A DNA stretch of 64,000 bases from Setaria digitata (GCA_003640385.1 RCAB01000056.1:62001-126000); one strand, 5' to 3'; positions 26,546 to 40,080 are shown, numbered from the stretch's first letter. The notes: generated by a model not told the origin, from the sequence alone. Numbers and translations are program-made.

Positions 26546-29364
26546 CAATTAATATGGAGAAATCTGAGGTGGAAACATGAGAGGGACTGATTGGTTTTAT
26601 TGCTGTGATAAAGGACGGACTGTCTCATATTAGGTCAAGGTGGAAGGTTATACGGTGATATGAGTAAACTAATTTTCGATTTCCGGGATATGAATGGTAA
26701 ATTACCTGAATGAGCAGGCAAAAATCAAAATTGGTTTCGCTGCAGTAAAGGATAAAAGGATTGTTGCATGAACATATTCAACCGTTAAGAATTATTCGGT
26801 CTTGTAATGCAATAATTAATGTTAGGGTAGGTCAGGTCATTTTCTCAACATATAAAATTTGTGAAATGTTAGAAAAACGGGTAGCAGTCGGGTAAAATGC
26901 ACTGAACCTACAATTATTGAAAATTACTAATTGTTGAATAGTTTCTTTCTTGGCATCGATCACCACGTTGTAATACTTATTTTTGTGTCACAGTGTTGCG
27001 TCCATTATGTTCAAACAATAAATAAAACATTGTGCTTTCATCGATTCTGTGTAAATTTTTGCTTCATCGCTTCATTTCATTTCATTTTTGTGCCCATTTC
27101 TTTTTTCCTCCTCCCTTCTCCTTATTCCCCATTCCCAAAATAAAAACATAAAACGGGTCTCGAAACTTTTGGAATTTATTTCATCTATTTCACTTTATTC
27201 CTCCTTGATAAACAATAAAATAGTCATAATTAATAATGCGCGCTCTATTTGTTCAAATTGGGAGATTTTTCAGATGTTTTCCAATTTGGAATTGTTGAAG
27301 CAATTTATTCTCTCATACTGCAGGTCCATATAAAATGTTGCGTAGCAAATTTGAAGCGAAATTCAGTCAAATAAAATCTGGAAGTTTGTTATTCATGTAA
27401 TCTATTTGAATATTTGTCGTCCCTCCTTGCTCTCGCCCTTAAATTGTTGCCGAGTAAAAATAATGGGTTCGGTTTGCTCCGGAATTTTCCTGAAACCACC
27501 CCTGGATAACTTCGCATTTGAAAAAATGAATCAAACGCCAAAGATTTATATTAAAAGGTGTACGAGCAGTAGAATTGGTTAGTTTATACTTCAAATCATT
27601 AAAATTTTTGTTTAGCTTTTATTTTATGTCAGAATATTATTGGTCAGTGGAAAAAAAAAAGCTTCTGTGATCGTTCAAAAAACTGTCTTGGGTCTATGAT
27701 CTGGAAGATGGGTAGGGATTTCCCGGAATTTATGTCAAATTAACTCCAGATGAGAAATTGATTAATTGCCTTGGAAACCAAAGACTAGGCTAATTTTTAG
27801 GTACTATAAGTTAATTGTAATCCACAGGCATTAGCATCACTATTACTATTATTTTACCATTAATATCATTATTATATAATTATCTTTAAAACACTGTGAA
27901 ATGGCTCTACAATTGTATAACAAAGTCGAGAGATATGTATGCACACCTTTGTTTAATTTTATTCCAACAAGTTCTTTTTTTCTTTCAGTGGGGGTTGGTT
28001 CTCATTTTTATTAATAACTGTCTATTAGGAAGTTTGTTTAAACTTAATATTCACGATTTTTGTAAAGGCTTATGGTACAATATTGTTTTGAACATAAAGT
28101 TGTGTTGTATTTATATGGTTTGCTATCATCAGTTTCCCTTCATGATTTCGTGAGTGGTTGATTAAAATTCATTAACACTGTATTAAATTTTTGCCATTAT
28201 GTACATGTTTGTATGTTTCCCTTGTAGATTTTCCTTTGTCTTTTCATCAATTTTTCTCACTCATTTTTAATTATTGTTTCGTAAAATACTGTTACAAATG
28301 GATCGTTCTGTACATTACATTTCAAATGAGTACATTTCGTCTTTTTTTTTTTTTCTTTTTTCCATCTTAAATTTCACTTTTTTTTTTTTTTTTTTAAACA
28401 AAACAAGGAAGGAAGGGATGAGGAAGACATGGAACTTGGCCATTGATTTTAGAAAAGGATATTTTTTTAAAACATATTTGTAGTATTTCTATCAAGCGGA
28501 ATACACCAGATATTAATGAGAAAAAAGGGATGATCTTGATGAGGAGAAGAATTTTACGAAGGATTTCAGAGCTGTTGTTGAAGTAAAATGGAAAATGGAT
28601 TTATCTGCATGAGAGGAAGAGGAAACAGGAAGGGAAGGGATATTTCTTTTTAAATTTTTTTGCTCAAGTTTTAATTGCCAAAAAAATTCTTCGGTTACCG
28701 AATTTAATTGTCAGATGGCTTTTTTCTTTCGCCGGTGGTTTTTTTTTTTTTTTTTTTTTTTCTTTAAAACAGTTTCAGGGATGAGAAGTGGTCCTGCTGT
28801 CTAATTACAGTGGTAATCATTATTTAATGAGTGCGGGTTTAGGAATAGTAGGAAGTTTTCCATTGTGAAAGTAAATTCAAAAATGATTTAGACTTACCCA
28901 AGAATATTCAAATTTTGGAGAAAAGTGGGGGAAAAAAGCCTTTCTCACCGAAAACAAATACAATTAGTGTTTTATTCATACCTAATTTCTCGCTTCTGAA
29001 AATTTTCGGTGCTTGTCGCAGTTGTTCATAGGTTTATTTGTTTACTTATTACAACAGATAAGGGACAAAAAAATGAAAAAAGGAAGGGATTCATACTGTA
29101 CACAACCTAATAGCTGAAAGAATACATGAGAGGACATTGGAATTATTTCTCACTTTTTGGATGTTCCGGAGCTGGGATATATTATTTTGTGTCTAGGCTT
29201 CTAATCAGGATCGATCTCAAGCGGACAACAGCATCCACTAAATTCCTGACAGATGTGATTGGTCGAAAAAATAGGGTGATCGAGTCAACTGATTGGTCCG
29301 TGATCATCCGCAGTTTTTAACAGAAGTATAAAATTTGCATTAATTTGAATTCAGGTATTCATCT
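26546..29364. other. intergenic space between convergent genes
   Basis: This separates the ends of the AUTS2-like gene (+) and the UBL3-type gene (-). It carries plus-strand AATAAA motifs at 27017-27026 and a minus-strand AATAAA at 29033-29038, each a plausible poly(A) signal. Poly-T runs lie near 28340, 28380 and 28740. No coding sequence was recognised. Confidence 0.45.
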
Positions 29365-31726
29365 TTATGATGGACAACAGCGGCAGCATGTATTACGTTT
29401 CATTTTCTTCAAATTATCTGAAGCAGAAAACAGAAATGCTCTTTATTTTGGTTTTCCTAAAAACCGAAACAGAATTATAGAAATTATGATATTAAAGATG
29501 AGAATTATTTTAGAAAAGATTAGGATTTATGAGACAAGGGGACGAAGAGATAGGGGCTGACATCGTTGAGAAGCAACATAATTTCTTTTTTAATATTAAT
29601 ATGTTTCGATTATTCCATTTGTAATTCATCATCACTGCTATATATATTATCATGACAGTAATTAATAATATTCATCTCCATAAATACTATAAATTATACT
29701 ACGGACGTGTTTTAATTATGTGAATGAGATTCTTAAGCTTCACTCCTATTCGATTAAAAAAGTTCTGAATTCTTCTCGAGCAAGTAAAACACTCTGTTTA
29801 GCTTTTCCCCACTATTTACTTCTTCTTATTAATACATTTTCGTGGGAAGTACTACATATTTCATTTGATATTTTTTAATGAGTACTACTACTCTATTACT
29901 TCAAATTATTTTCTTTCAATTTATAAAAACCAATTCAGCAAATTTATTTATTTATTTTTTTCTAAGAAAAAGAAAATAAAAATGAGAAAACGAAAGTTCA
30001 ATAAACCAACTTCACAATTTTACCTCTCTTTTTATTACTTTCATAATCAAAAAATACCACGTCATAATTGTCACTCTGATGATCATTAATAATATTACCA
30101 CCATTAACATCCCCTCTTAAAACGGAAAATAAACTCGTAATTTGAGAATATAAATTTGATAATAAATTGCATTTGTAACTTATCCATAAAATATTTCATG
30201 ATTTTCCCTACTTTACTTTTCATTTTTTTTTTTTACATTTGTCATTTTTCATATTTCGATAATAAATCATAAACAAAATGTGAAGTAGCATTTATTATCC
30301 GAAGAAATTATGAGCACGTTCACCTTTTTACCTCCTCTTATATCACCTATCCATCATCATTACCACTGACCGGATTACCTGTTGTCACAATCCGATAAGT
30401 GATAATGATAATGGATAGATAATATAAGAGGAGTTACCTCTCCAAGTTACCACTTATTTATCTACCGACAAAAATGGGATTGAAAACATGTCATTTTGTT
30501 GAAAGAAGATATATGTACTTACCACTGGTACTAGTTTCAGGTAAATTTTCACGGGTAACAAGGTGCATAACGGTTGTCTTACCAACTGGTAATGATAACG
30601 CACCAAGCGTAACACTACCGTGTAAAAAACGTCCGTGGTAAATTAATTTTAGCATTGATGCTGAATTCACACGTTCATCATCCCACTCTGGAAAAGGAAA
30701 ACAGAAAAAACTTATAAATGAAGAAAAAAAAAAGACAAGAGGAACAAGAAATATCAAACTTCCGTAATACTTGATGATTACTGCATAATTATATCACTAT
30801 GATTATTATGATACTGTTGCCCAATTGACATTCTCTCGTGAAAGAGCCTTTGGATAACAGTGATTAAGAGTATGGAAGACGAAGAGGAGGGGGGGTTTAC
30901 ATTTCAGGAACTATAACATGTTTCATTGCGGCTATTATAACTATTAGGTGATAAAAAATTGTGAGAAATACAATACGACTTAATGGCCCAATCATTTTAT
31001 CTCTTTATCAGTAATACTGTAAGCACTACGACAGCAACTTCCTATGGTTTAATATTGTTAAGCTGTCTGAATCGAAGAACAGCTACTAACTGAAATAATA
31101 AGAAGGTCATCGTCAAATATTTATTTCCCACATGTGCAAGTTTTAGTTCTACTAATCGTCAGTTAGTAATTTATTTTCAGGATATTTGTCTAACTGTTTA
31201 TCTTTTCCGTATAAACTTGACCGTGCAATAAATTGCAACAAATGAGCACAACAACTGCACATATGTACCCTAAATTTAAATTAAAATAATCTTTGATTAA
31301 GGAAAAGTCTTGACAAACCAGGAGGCCAATGATCAAATACATATTGAGTTATATCAAGTGCTGATAAAGTTGATGCCAATTGAAATTCTTTCGTTTTTCC
31401 ACTCACTAATATCAATCGCAGGTTTACCTGTAAATTAATTGAAGTCATATAATCATTATGCAAAACTGTACGGTAGAATATAAATGGAGAGTGCATGCAA
31501 GTAAATGATTGCATAAAAAGTACTAGATGTATTGTTTTATTGTCCACACTATGAAGGAAATTTTTTTTTTGTCATATAAATGGAAAAGTTTGCAAATATA
31601 AAGTCATCGACGGAATTAATTCAGAAATGATCAAGTTGCAAAATCTTTCAAGCGCAAACTTACTGTATCAACTTTGAGAAAATCCTGATTGGACTTTCCG
31701 GCTGCGGATGCTGACGGCATCGCCAT
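29365..31726 (-). CDS. ubl3: UBL3-type membrane-anchored ubiquitin-like protein
   Basis: Minus-strand exons in reading order are 31726-31664, 31427-31319, 30687-30523 and 29417-29365, giving 129 residues plus stop with all phases consistent. The ubiquitin-like fold starts near residue 20 (VNLRLILVSGKTKEF) and includes IYHGRFLHG and GKTTVMHLV, signatures of UBL3/MUB proteins. In other animals UBL3 is lipid-anchored at its C-terminal Cys and sorts proteins to membranes and extracellular vesicles. The final exon encodes DNLKKMKRNTCCRCCPS: a basic stretch and four Cys. It matches the length of the human tail but not its CVIL box. That exon was chosen because acceptor TTCAG, phase and length all fit; it is less certain than the rest. 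The start follows an acceptor-like AG by 17 nt. Intron 3 holds a long hairpin. Confidence 0.85.
30332..30433 (-). ncRNA. long intronic hairpin, 45-bp arms
   Basis: Arms 30332-30376 and 30389-30433 have equal length with no bulge and a 12-nt loop. They match at 39 of 45 positions. Five of the six differences are C on the left against A on the right of the plus strand, which become G.U pairs in minus-strand RNA; the sixth is a true mismatch. Folded as minus-strand RNA, 44 of 45 positions can pair. The element lies in the last intron of the minus-strand UBL3-type gene. It could be a foldback transposon remnant, a small-RNA precursor or an editing substrate. No small-RNA evidence is available here. 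Confidence 0.5.
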
Positions 31727-31743
31727 CCGGCAATCCGCTTGCC

Positions 31744-31745
31744 CT
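31744..31745 (-). promoter_or_regulatory. acceptor AG before the UBL3-type start
   Basis: On the minus strand a T-run ending in TTTTTTAG precedes a 17-nt leader and the ATG at 31726. It can be a spliced-leader trans-splice site or the acceptor of a 5' UTR intron reaching far to the right. Confidence 0.45.
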
Positions 31746-33196
31746 AAAAAAAGATTTTTTTGATACCAAAAAGAAAAAAACCAAATCATTTAGTATGATA
31801 ATTTTTCAGTACCATTTTATATGAGAATTTTCGGTGTACTCGCTAATTTAACAGATATTACCAGTGATATACGATGGAAGCATAATTACAGCTTACAAAG
31901 AGGTTCGGCTTCTCAAACAATTTAGACTTGTCCTAGATCTATTACTAATTTTATCTTTCACTACATAAGAGAAAAATTCCTCCATTATAAGCAGAGTAAA
32001 AAAACCTGTAATGGTGTAAAAGGTGAGAAAAAAAACCTATAATATATTAAGTGTGAATGAAAGTGAGTTGAAAAAGTTAATCACCCGTAAAAGCAAGACT
32101 GCATTAATTCTTCGTAAAGCAACACATAAATTTTAAGGTTCCTAATTCGATAACTAAAAAAATGCAACTGTAATCACAAATTGGAACTAATAGTTCAAAA
32201 ATAGCGCACAGTGTAATGCGCAAATGTATACCGAATAAACCCAAATCAATTATTTTCCTCAAGAAGGAATCTTTTAGTACTGATAACTAACGAATAATTC
32301 TGGTTAATCGTCTGTCCACGTAAATTAAATTATGTGAGCAGGTAAAAGACATGTGTGTAAAAAGGTAGCTTCATTCTTTTGCGTGATTTCTTCTGCCTGA
32401 CCAAACATAGTCATCAAGAAATTCAAAATAGAAGTAAAAGATATATAGACGCACACGTCGTTATACACGCAAACGGTGTAAGAGGTAAAATTCGACTTCG
32501 TGAACAGGAAACTAAAATATATTCAACCCTCTTCCTTCCAAACTTTAATAACTGAGATGTAACGAAGCGGTTCCAAGTATCTGTGATTTTCTCTTAAAAA
32601 AATTGAAAAAAGTGCTTTGGAAATTTACTTGAAATTTTAAACTTCGGAAAAATTCCAGAAATCGTTTTTATTTCCAATTTCCAAAGCAACTCGCTCGAAT
32701 ATATCATTATGAATTCCTTACATAACGTATATTAATGAGAAAGCTCACACAGTAAAGTAAAGGCTCATTTGGAAAGGCAAATGGATGGTCAGTATGAATA
32801 ATTTATGCTACAAGTGCCCAATGACCAATATGGCAAAATCAATTAACAGTGAGACATTTTATGAAATGAACAAACATTCCCGTCCATCTACTTCCCAATC
32901 TCGAATTACCTTGATTTGCATATCAATCTCTGGGAGGAAAAGTGTCGGGAATATTGTACCCAACCGAAATAATGGAAGGAATTCCGGAGCAGGAAAGGAA
33001 GACGAAGTCTTTGATAAGATAAAGGAAAAGAATACTATAAATTGACAAAGAAACAAACAGTGAACAATAAGTGCCACTGGTATTGCCGTTTAAAAGTCTG
33101 TAACTTCGTCAATTTAAGTCATGCAGTTTGGGTCTACAAACAGTGCCTGAAATCGGTCTAATAAAAACTAGCCAGGGAAACAAATTCCAAGTTATT

Positions 33197-33216
33197 ATAA
33201 TCTGATATCAGATTAT
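33197..33216. repeat. perfect 20-bp palindrome
   Basis: ATAATCTGATATCAGATTAT is its own reverse complement. It lies in the gene-free stretch; function unknown. Confidence 0.5.
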
Positions 33217-35049
33217 ATCCTTGAAAATTTGAAATACTGAACAAGACGCCTGTAAGCGGCATATTTTACTTCAGTTTCAGTAAAGGTATTTAAAGACGAA
33301 GCTAACAATCGCTCAGTGAAATTTATAATCGGAAAAAGATGTTTAGTAATTAAAGAGAAATAATATTACTTCTCAATATGTAATATTCAGCAATTTAATT
33401 TCATCATCCTTATGAATTTTTGAATTTCAATTGTTCGTCAATTTAATGTAATATTTTCGAACTTTCCACTGCCAGAACTTTCATTCTTTTAAATCAAAGT
33501 AAAAAAGGGAGAGATTAAAAATGTGAAAATTCCATCCTTTACTTCTTCTCCGTCCTCTTCCTCATTTCTTCCTTTTTTATATTCGAAATTTAAAATCGTC
33601 CTTTCCTTCAGTACACTCAAACCCCAAATTTCCTGCAACTTTTTCTCAAAGTCTTTTCTCGCTCATTAATATTAATTAATTTCCATGCCTCCTCTATCGC
33701 TTTTTTGTTCTTTTTCAACCAAGAAAGAATATTTGCACATCATTTATCATTATATCAGTTTTGCTTAAGCGAGAATTTCATAAGTATGTCAATTTTATCA
33801 CTTCAATCATGAAAAAGTGGCAAAAAACTCAAAGTTAAAAATTAAATTTAAAGCTGGCCAAACCAAAAATTGTCCTTAACAGAGAACAATGTATGTAAAT
33901 AGATATGACAAGTACTTGGGAAACTTTCAAATACTACATATAATACCACGAAAAGATTTGATGGAAAGAGTTTGAATTAGATTAAATTGAAGTGGAAATT
34001 AAAGAAACGAAACAATGTAGTAAATAGCATAGAAATGAACTGAAACAAATGAAAATGAAGAAATCGGAATTGGAATGTAAATGTGATGAAATGCGACCAG
34101 TCAAAATAGCATTTAATTAGTTTGGTCCAAATTAAAGCAACTGAACAATAAGATCGGAGTGAAATAAAAAAACTGTAAAAGGATCTAGTGACAACGGCAT
34201 GAGAATGAAATTAAATAAGAGAACTAAGTGATAATGATATGCAAAAGGAGTTTAGTTAGCTAAGACTAAGTTAGGTAATGACCGAAAATGAGTTCGAGCT
34301 AAAAATAAATTGTATAATTTGAAAAACCTTTCATATGAAATGCACTGTGGTAAGCTAGGCCAAGTTGATACTAAATCATTCAAGTGTGCAAAAGCTAGTC
34401 CGTATATTTACGCTTGAATAATAAGTGTTTATTTTGGTACGAAGAATGAATGCAACTTACGAGTTGATTGAAATATTCACCGCCAAATAACAATTTGCCC
34501 AAACTATTTAACTCCTTCAATTAATGCATCCGGAACCGAAACGTAATGTGTTCTTCAGGCTAATTTTCCTGGAAAGCAATTAATCGGGCAAGTCACTTAT
34601 AATTTTAATATTGCAACGTGAAAAAGAAAACAGTCATAATTATATAAGCATTTCCCTTTTTTCTTATTTTATTGTATATAGTAGGATTCGAAATTTTATT
34701 TTCACTATGAATTCGATATCCTTTCACGTTATACACGTAACGTACTGCAAAAGGTAACAGTCATAGCTTACGACTTGATTGATAATATATTGTACCGCCA
34801 AATAATAATTTGCTCAAATTATTTAACTAATTTTTTTTTTCTTACTAATTGTTCCGCGTGAAATTAAACTGACAAGACAGAGCATAGATTTCACTGATAT
34901 TCTTAATGTATGTGGAAATTTCGCTCATCTATCAACACTATCATGAATATTTGCTAATTGTTCCTCGTAAAAATCGTTTGGCGTGGTAAAACTAACTAGA
35001 CCAGATAAGTCAGAAGTGAGATCACATTTCACGTGCTACTGACGTAGAT

Positions 35050-35720
35050 CACGACTGGAACTTGACATTAACAACTTTTGAAACCGACGACTGCGAAAAA
35101 CTCTTCCCTTCCACTACCACTACACCCTCCTTCGCACACATTCGACAACTAACGTCAACAAAAAATCGATTCTCAATTACATTGACGACCGTCCAACCGG
35201 CCGATCGATCGATCGACCGATCGAACGACCGACCAACCGGTTGGTTTGTCGGTCGTTTCGAATTCGAAATTTTTAAGTGACAAAACAACACCAAAAGACT
35301 GACGAACCGACATCATAAGATGATATTATATGCACACGAAGATACGTCTCTTGTGGGTAGCGTGCACACAATCAGACAGACGGACAGACAGACAGACACA
35401 CACCGGTACACACTGACTGAGAATGATGCGAGATGGAATCAGTGGACTGGAATCAGATGGATTGCTGGATGCGAAGTGGGATGGATTCAGAAGGATCAAT
35501 CAGTGGGATAGTGGTTGAGAGGAAAGGAGGAAGTCAGGAAGGTGCCACTCTCCATCGTCAGTTTTAGTTGAGCATGGAGAAGCTGACCCAACAACAGACA
35601 GTAGCACTAGCAACAACAACAACAGTAGCAGCAGTAGCAATAACGATGAAACTAATTGGATCGACTGTAGTACATGTGGGAGCAATTATATTTGGCTGTT
35701 TGTTTGCTTCCAGTGGGATG
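35050..35720. promoter_or_regulatory. GC-richer island, candidate promoter
   Basis: This island contrasts with AT-rich surroundings. It contains CGATCGATCGACCGATCG words at about 35203-35222, the palindrome ACCAACCGGTTGGT at 35232-35245 with longer imperfect arms, and a CAGA microsatellite near 35377-35400. Its position about 3.4 kb upstream of the minus-strand UBL3-type start fits a promoter or first noncoding exon of that gene, but nothing in the sequence proves it. Confidence 0.3.
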
Positions 35721-35738
35721 AATCAGTCAGTCAGTTAG
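35574..35738 (+). CDS. possible 54-aa small membrane protein
   Basis: An ATG six bases after an acceptor-like TTTTAG opens a 54-residue frame ending in TAG. The N-terminal half is Thr/Ala-rich because of a CAA/GCA-type repeat. The second half has one likely membrane segment (KLIGSTVVHVGAIIFGCLF). The opposite strand also stays open and gives a polyLeu leader-like peptide, so the hydrophobic character may only reflect the trinucleotide repeat. No homology recognised. Confidence 0.12.
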   Translation: MEKLTQQQTVALATTTTVAAVAITMKLIGSTVVHVGAIIFGCLFASSGMNQSVS

Positions 35739-36045
35739 AACTTGGCAATCTTCTCAATATTTTCGAGAGAGAGAGGGAAATGGAAAGGGAAAGAGGTGAG
35801 CCTTCAATCATAGCTTGCCTAAAGGTACAACCAAAAAGGTCACGCTTCAGATTTACAAGAGTTCAAGCTAATCAACTTATGGCACAAATAATTCATATTT
35901 CTGCTTCTCAACACACGGAGTTGACCAGTTTTTAAATTTAGTGGACTTTGTAGTTTATGAATTTTCAGGAACAGTTAATTTGTTGACATTTCAAACGAAA
36001 AGTCAAAAATTTCCTGAAGTTTTTCTTTCCCCCATGCCCCTCCAT

Positions 36046-36070
36046 CTCTCTCTCTCTCTCTCTCTTTCTT
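36046..36070. repeat. TC dinucleotide microsatellite
   Basis: A run of TC repeats followed by pyrimidine-rich sequence. Nothing else of note. Confidence 0.55.
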
Positions 36071-38670
36071 CTTCCTAATAATTTCAAGAAGGATACGTCT
36101 CCTTGGAGGAAGTAATTAGCGAGTGAAAACGGACAGATTGTTCTGGGTTGAGGAAAAAATAAAACTTTTCTCGGTCATTTTATAGCTCCTGCGATCTTTG
36201 TTCCTTGAGATCGTTCAAAAAGCGCAACATGAAAAAGAAATGAACTAATCGATCTCAAAGCGGAAAGAATAACAAATTAATTAAACAAATAATTAAAATC
36301 TAACCTGAAAAGAAGCATTACGGAGATGAAAAGAAGGAACTGAAATAGGTGAAGGGAAAAAATTATGAAAATTGAATAACAAGTGGATTCTGTTCTCGCA
36401 CATAACTGCAATTTACGAACAAGAATTTGAGTGAAATAAAAAATGATTGGGAAAATGAAGTATAAAAAAGATTTTATATATACAATTATATTTCTCTAAA
36501 GTCTATGCAGTATTTTATAGAATAAAGAAACAAAAGAAAATTAATGGCAGTTATTAATTAGTAAAGAAAGCAAATTGTTATTAATAAAGAAAAAAAGAAA
36601 TTTGAATATGAAAATAACGATGCATTTTCTTTATTTTAATAACAAATAAAACTTGTCAGTTTAAAAAAAAAAACAATCATTGGATTGCTGGTTTGCACTG
36701 TTATGCACTGTCACCATTTCTACTAAAAAAAATACCACCGTGGTACCGGAAATAAATTACTGGTACCAAAAAACACCACCCAGTACCAAACATACCAGCA
36801 GAGTACAGTGGTGCGAATGAGAATGATAGAATTGAGAAAACATGCAGCAACTTTTTGTTGGGAAAAAACGGAATAAATTTTATGCAAATGGAAAAATTTT
36901 TTAAAATTGTTTAAAATCCACTTTTCTGGCCATAAAATTTGGTAAACATGAACGACGACTTTTATTCCATGCGGCATAAAAGGAGTCAAATTTACACACT
37001 GAAATTTTATCGAAAAAATTTTTTCTATTTATTACTTAAAGTTCATTTTATTGCATGACATGTTTTTGCATTCTAAAGCACAAATATGATGATCCTGTTC
37101 GAAATTTCCTTACTGCAATCTGAAATAAATAGGTCGTCTGGCATATTTGCATTTAAGAAAAAGTTCCTGTCCAAATTAATGAGATCTACCACTGAAATAC
37201 ATTTCTTCTCTTGCAATATGTTCAAAAATGGATGAACATATCCGAAATGTTTCAGTCATTTGGTAGCATCCAAGTGCGAAATGTTTTATAACATTTTAAT
37301 AGAGTTATAATGACTAGTAGCTAAATTAATTATTTTAAATTATCATTAAATCTATTTTTGAACAAAAAAAAGAGCTCATTTTTATTACAAATATTCCAGA
37401 AAATGTATCATTGTAAGTTATTGTAGGTAATATGATTGAATAGTATGAGAATGAAATGACCTCATCGGAAAGTGATAAAGTGATAACGATATATATGGAA
37501 TATGGTGAGTAATGATAACCAAAACGTCCACAACTCTTTATCATTATCAGAAAACATATTTAAATGCTAGTCTTGAAATATAAATTCAACAATAAGTGAA
37601 GAATCACAAAATAATATAAATAATTGTAGGCTAATAGCATAAAAGAAGAGATATGCATTTGAAAAACTAATTTATCATGATGTTGAAGCATGCAATGTAA
37701 TTAGCAATTAAATTATTATAAACGGTGGTAAAATTATCCAGTTTAATTTCCTATTATCAATTATTTGTCGTACTGCCTTCCCATAATGTTTCTACATTCC
37801 TACCGCAAAAGATTATTGTGATATATTTTAAAAACCTACCACAACAATTATGATAATTAATGAAATGCAAAAGTAAACAAGCAAAAAGATATTTTTATAA
37901 ATATAATTTATATCCACAATATTCGAGGCTATATGATGTCATATGTAACAGTGAAAATTAGCATATTAAATTTACATATTTCTCTTCATAACTATATAAG
38001 CTTTATTAATTGAAAGTTATGTATTGACTACTACTTCTTTTAAAATCAATAACAATGATAAATAATTGGATAATTCCTGCAATTTCACTTCATTAATTCT
38101 TCGTAATTTCAAGAAGGGACCTGTTGTGTATGAAATGAACAAGAAAATAAAAAATTCAATGGAATCAAATGGTTAAAAATAATTGTAATTCATACGAACC
38201 ACATGATTCAAACATAATAACTAGACATTTTTCAAAATTTGATAAAATTTCAGTGATGCATGCACAGCAGCACTTCCAGCAGGAATGATATAAAAGTGCG
38301 AGGAAGGGAGGACAATTAGCGTGTTTCACTTAAAAGAAATTAATGGATGCTAGGAACGATGAGACGATTACGCAATAATTTTTTAAGATTTGAAAATGAA
38401 AAGAGCTCAGAAATAATGTGTGAATGATGATGAAGAAGAAAAGAATGAACGGAACTGTTTTTATTAGTATTAAAAATTATTGGGAAATTAATAATTTTTG
38501 ACGCTGTTAAAAAAAAAAAAAGGAAAAGAATTGCTTATTTTAAAAACAAACTTTTGATTTGATGAGTGAAAAAATAGAATTTCCTAATTGAATATGACAA
38601 TGTTCGTTTGAAGTTTATTTTCTTATTATTAATTATTAAAAATTTTTTTCCAGCAAAAAGATCTGTTTGT

Positions 38671-38830
38671 TTCAATTCAAAAAAACTTTTAAACGAAAAA
38701 AAAAAGGACTGAGAAAGGAAGAAAACGAAAAACAATTGTTGTCGCTATAANTTCAATTCAAAAAAACTTTTAAACGAAAAAAAAAGGACTGAGAGAGGAA
38801 GAAAACGAAAAACAATTGTTGTCGCTATAA
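38671..38830. repeat. 80-bp direct duplication around a single N
   Basis: Copy 38671-38750 and copy 38752-38830 are separated only by the N at 38751. They differ by one substitution and one A in a homopolymer. This is what two overlapping contig ends joined without merging look like. Confidence 0.8.
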
Positions 38831-40080
38831 GCAATAATTCTATTAAGAAATGACGACGGAAAAATAACATCATGAAATATTTTGAATGGGAAAACCTTAC
38901 TTATAATTAATCATCCTAAGCCTTTTCCTTACATCATTAATTAAGGAAAATTATTAAATGTGCAAATTTAAGTAAAAACAAATACGTCATAATTTGAGTG
39001 TAAACACGCCATTGTATAATTGTGAAATTAAAAAAAAAGAGAAAATTAATTGCACTGACAGATTTTCTCATAAAGTTTAAGATCGCAATTTGACATCTTT
39101 TGTGCTCTGTAATAACTCACAACAATCCGTTAATTAATCCACTAATTGGACTTTGACAAACGACATTAATGAAGCTGTCGTAAACTTTATTTATCACAAA
39201 GGTTCTATCAAAATTGTTTCTCGACTTTCTCCCGCATCTATGATACAATGCGATTTATTCTATCCTGTTAGATCCATTTCATTCAATCCAGTTCATTTAT
39301 GCCTACCTACCAATACACCGATAGGTATATTTTCAATTTCTGATTTAATCTATCTATTCCCATCTATTTACTAAACAGTTCCGCTGTACCTATTCAAGTC
39401 ACTTGATAGTCTATAATTTGCTCATGTCGAGTCTTAATGCTCACTTCTAGTAAATATTTGAACAGAATGAATCGATCAAATTTAGTTGGTAAATAAACTA
39501 AGAGAATAATGATCAATTCAGATTTATTCCCGCAATGGCCGAAACGGATCTTACTAATCCTTCATCGTCTCTCTTCTCCCTTCTCTCTCCTTAGATTACT
39601 GAATGATAGACTAATGATTAGTAATAAAGGAATGATAAAGTGTAACATCGCCATAGAAACTTCTAATTGGAAAATTAATGTTTCTATCAGTGCAGATTGT
39701 CTAGCAAGCTAAACTTAATAATTTTTCAAGTTAGTTTAAAAACTTCCCTTCCCCTTAAGATTTGTTTAGCCATTCATCGCAATGTAATACTGTTGAATAT
39801 TTCAGGCTTATTTTATCATAACATAAAGTCCGTCTCTAATATCGACTAAAATATTATCAGTTTTTCTTCAGGAATAAGTAAGCGAATATATCAAATTAAA
39901 TTAAATTTCAAAAAAATTACTGGTAAATAAATGTGTTATTCTGAGCAAACATGGCACTACCCTATGATTTATATATCATTTGTAAACATACACAATAATT
40001 AAATATAAAGTTCAAAGTATAAACGTCAATGCCGAAATTAAGTATAATTAGGATTAGGTAAATTTATTTCAAAGCTTTTT

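Noticed and set aside
28960..29110. Alternative last exons for the UBL3-type gene near 28995 and 29110
   Set aside because: They have good acceptors but give tails of only a few residues (ending N or LCTV) with no usable CaaX. The 29365-29417 exon fits family length.
35500..35685. Minus-strand ORF with a polyLeu signal-peptide-like start
   Set aside because: The Leu run is the reverse of a CAA/CAG/GTA-type repeat. There is no splice context or recognisable mature domain.
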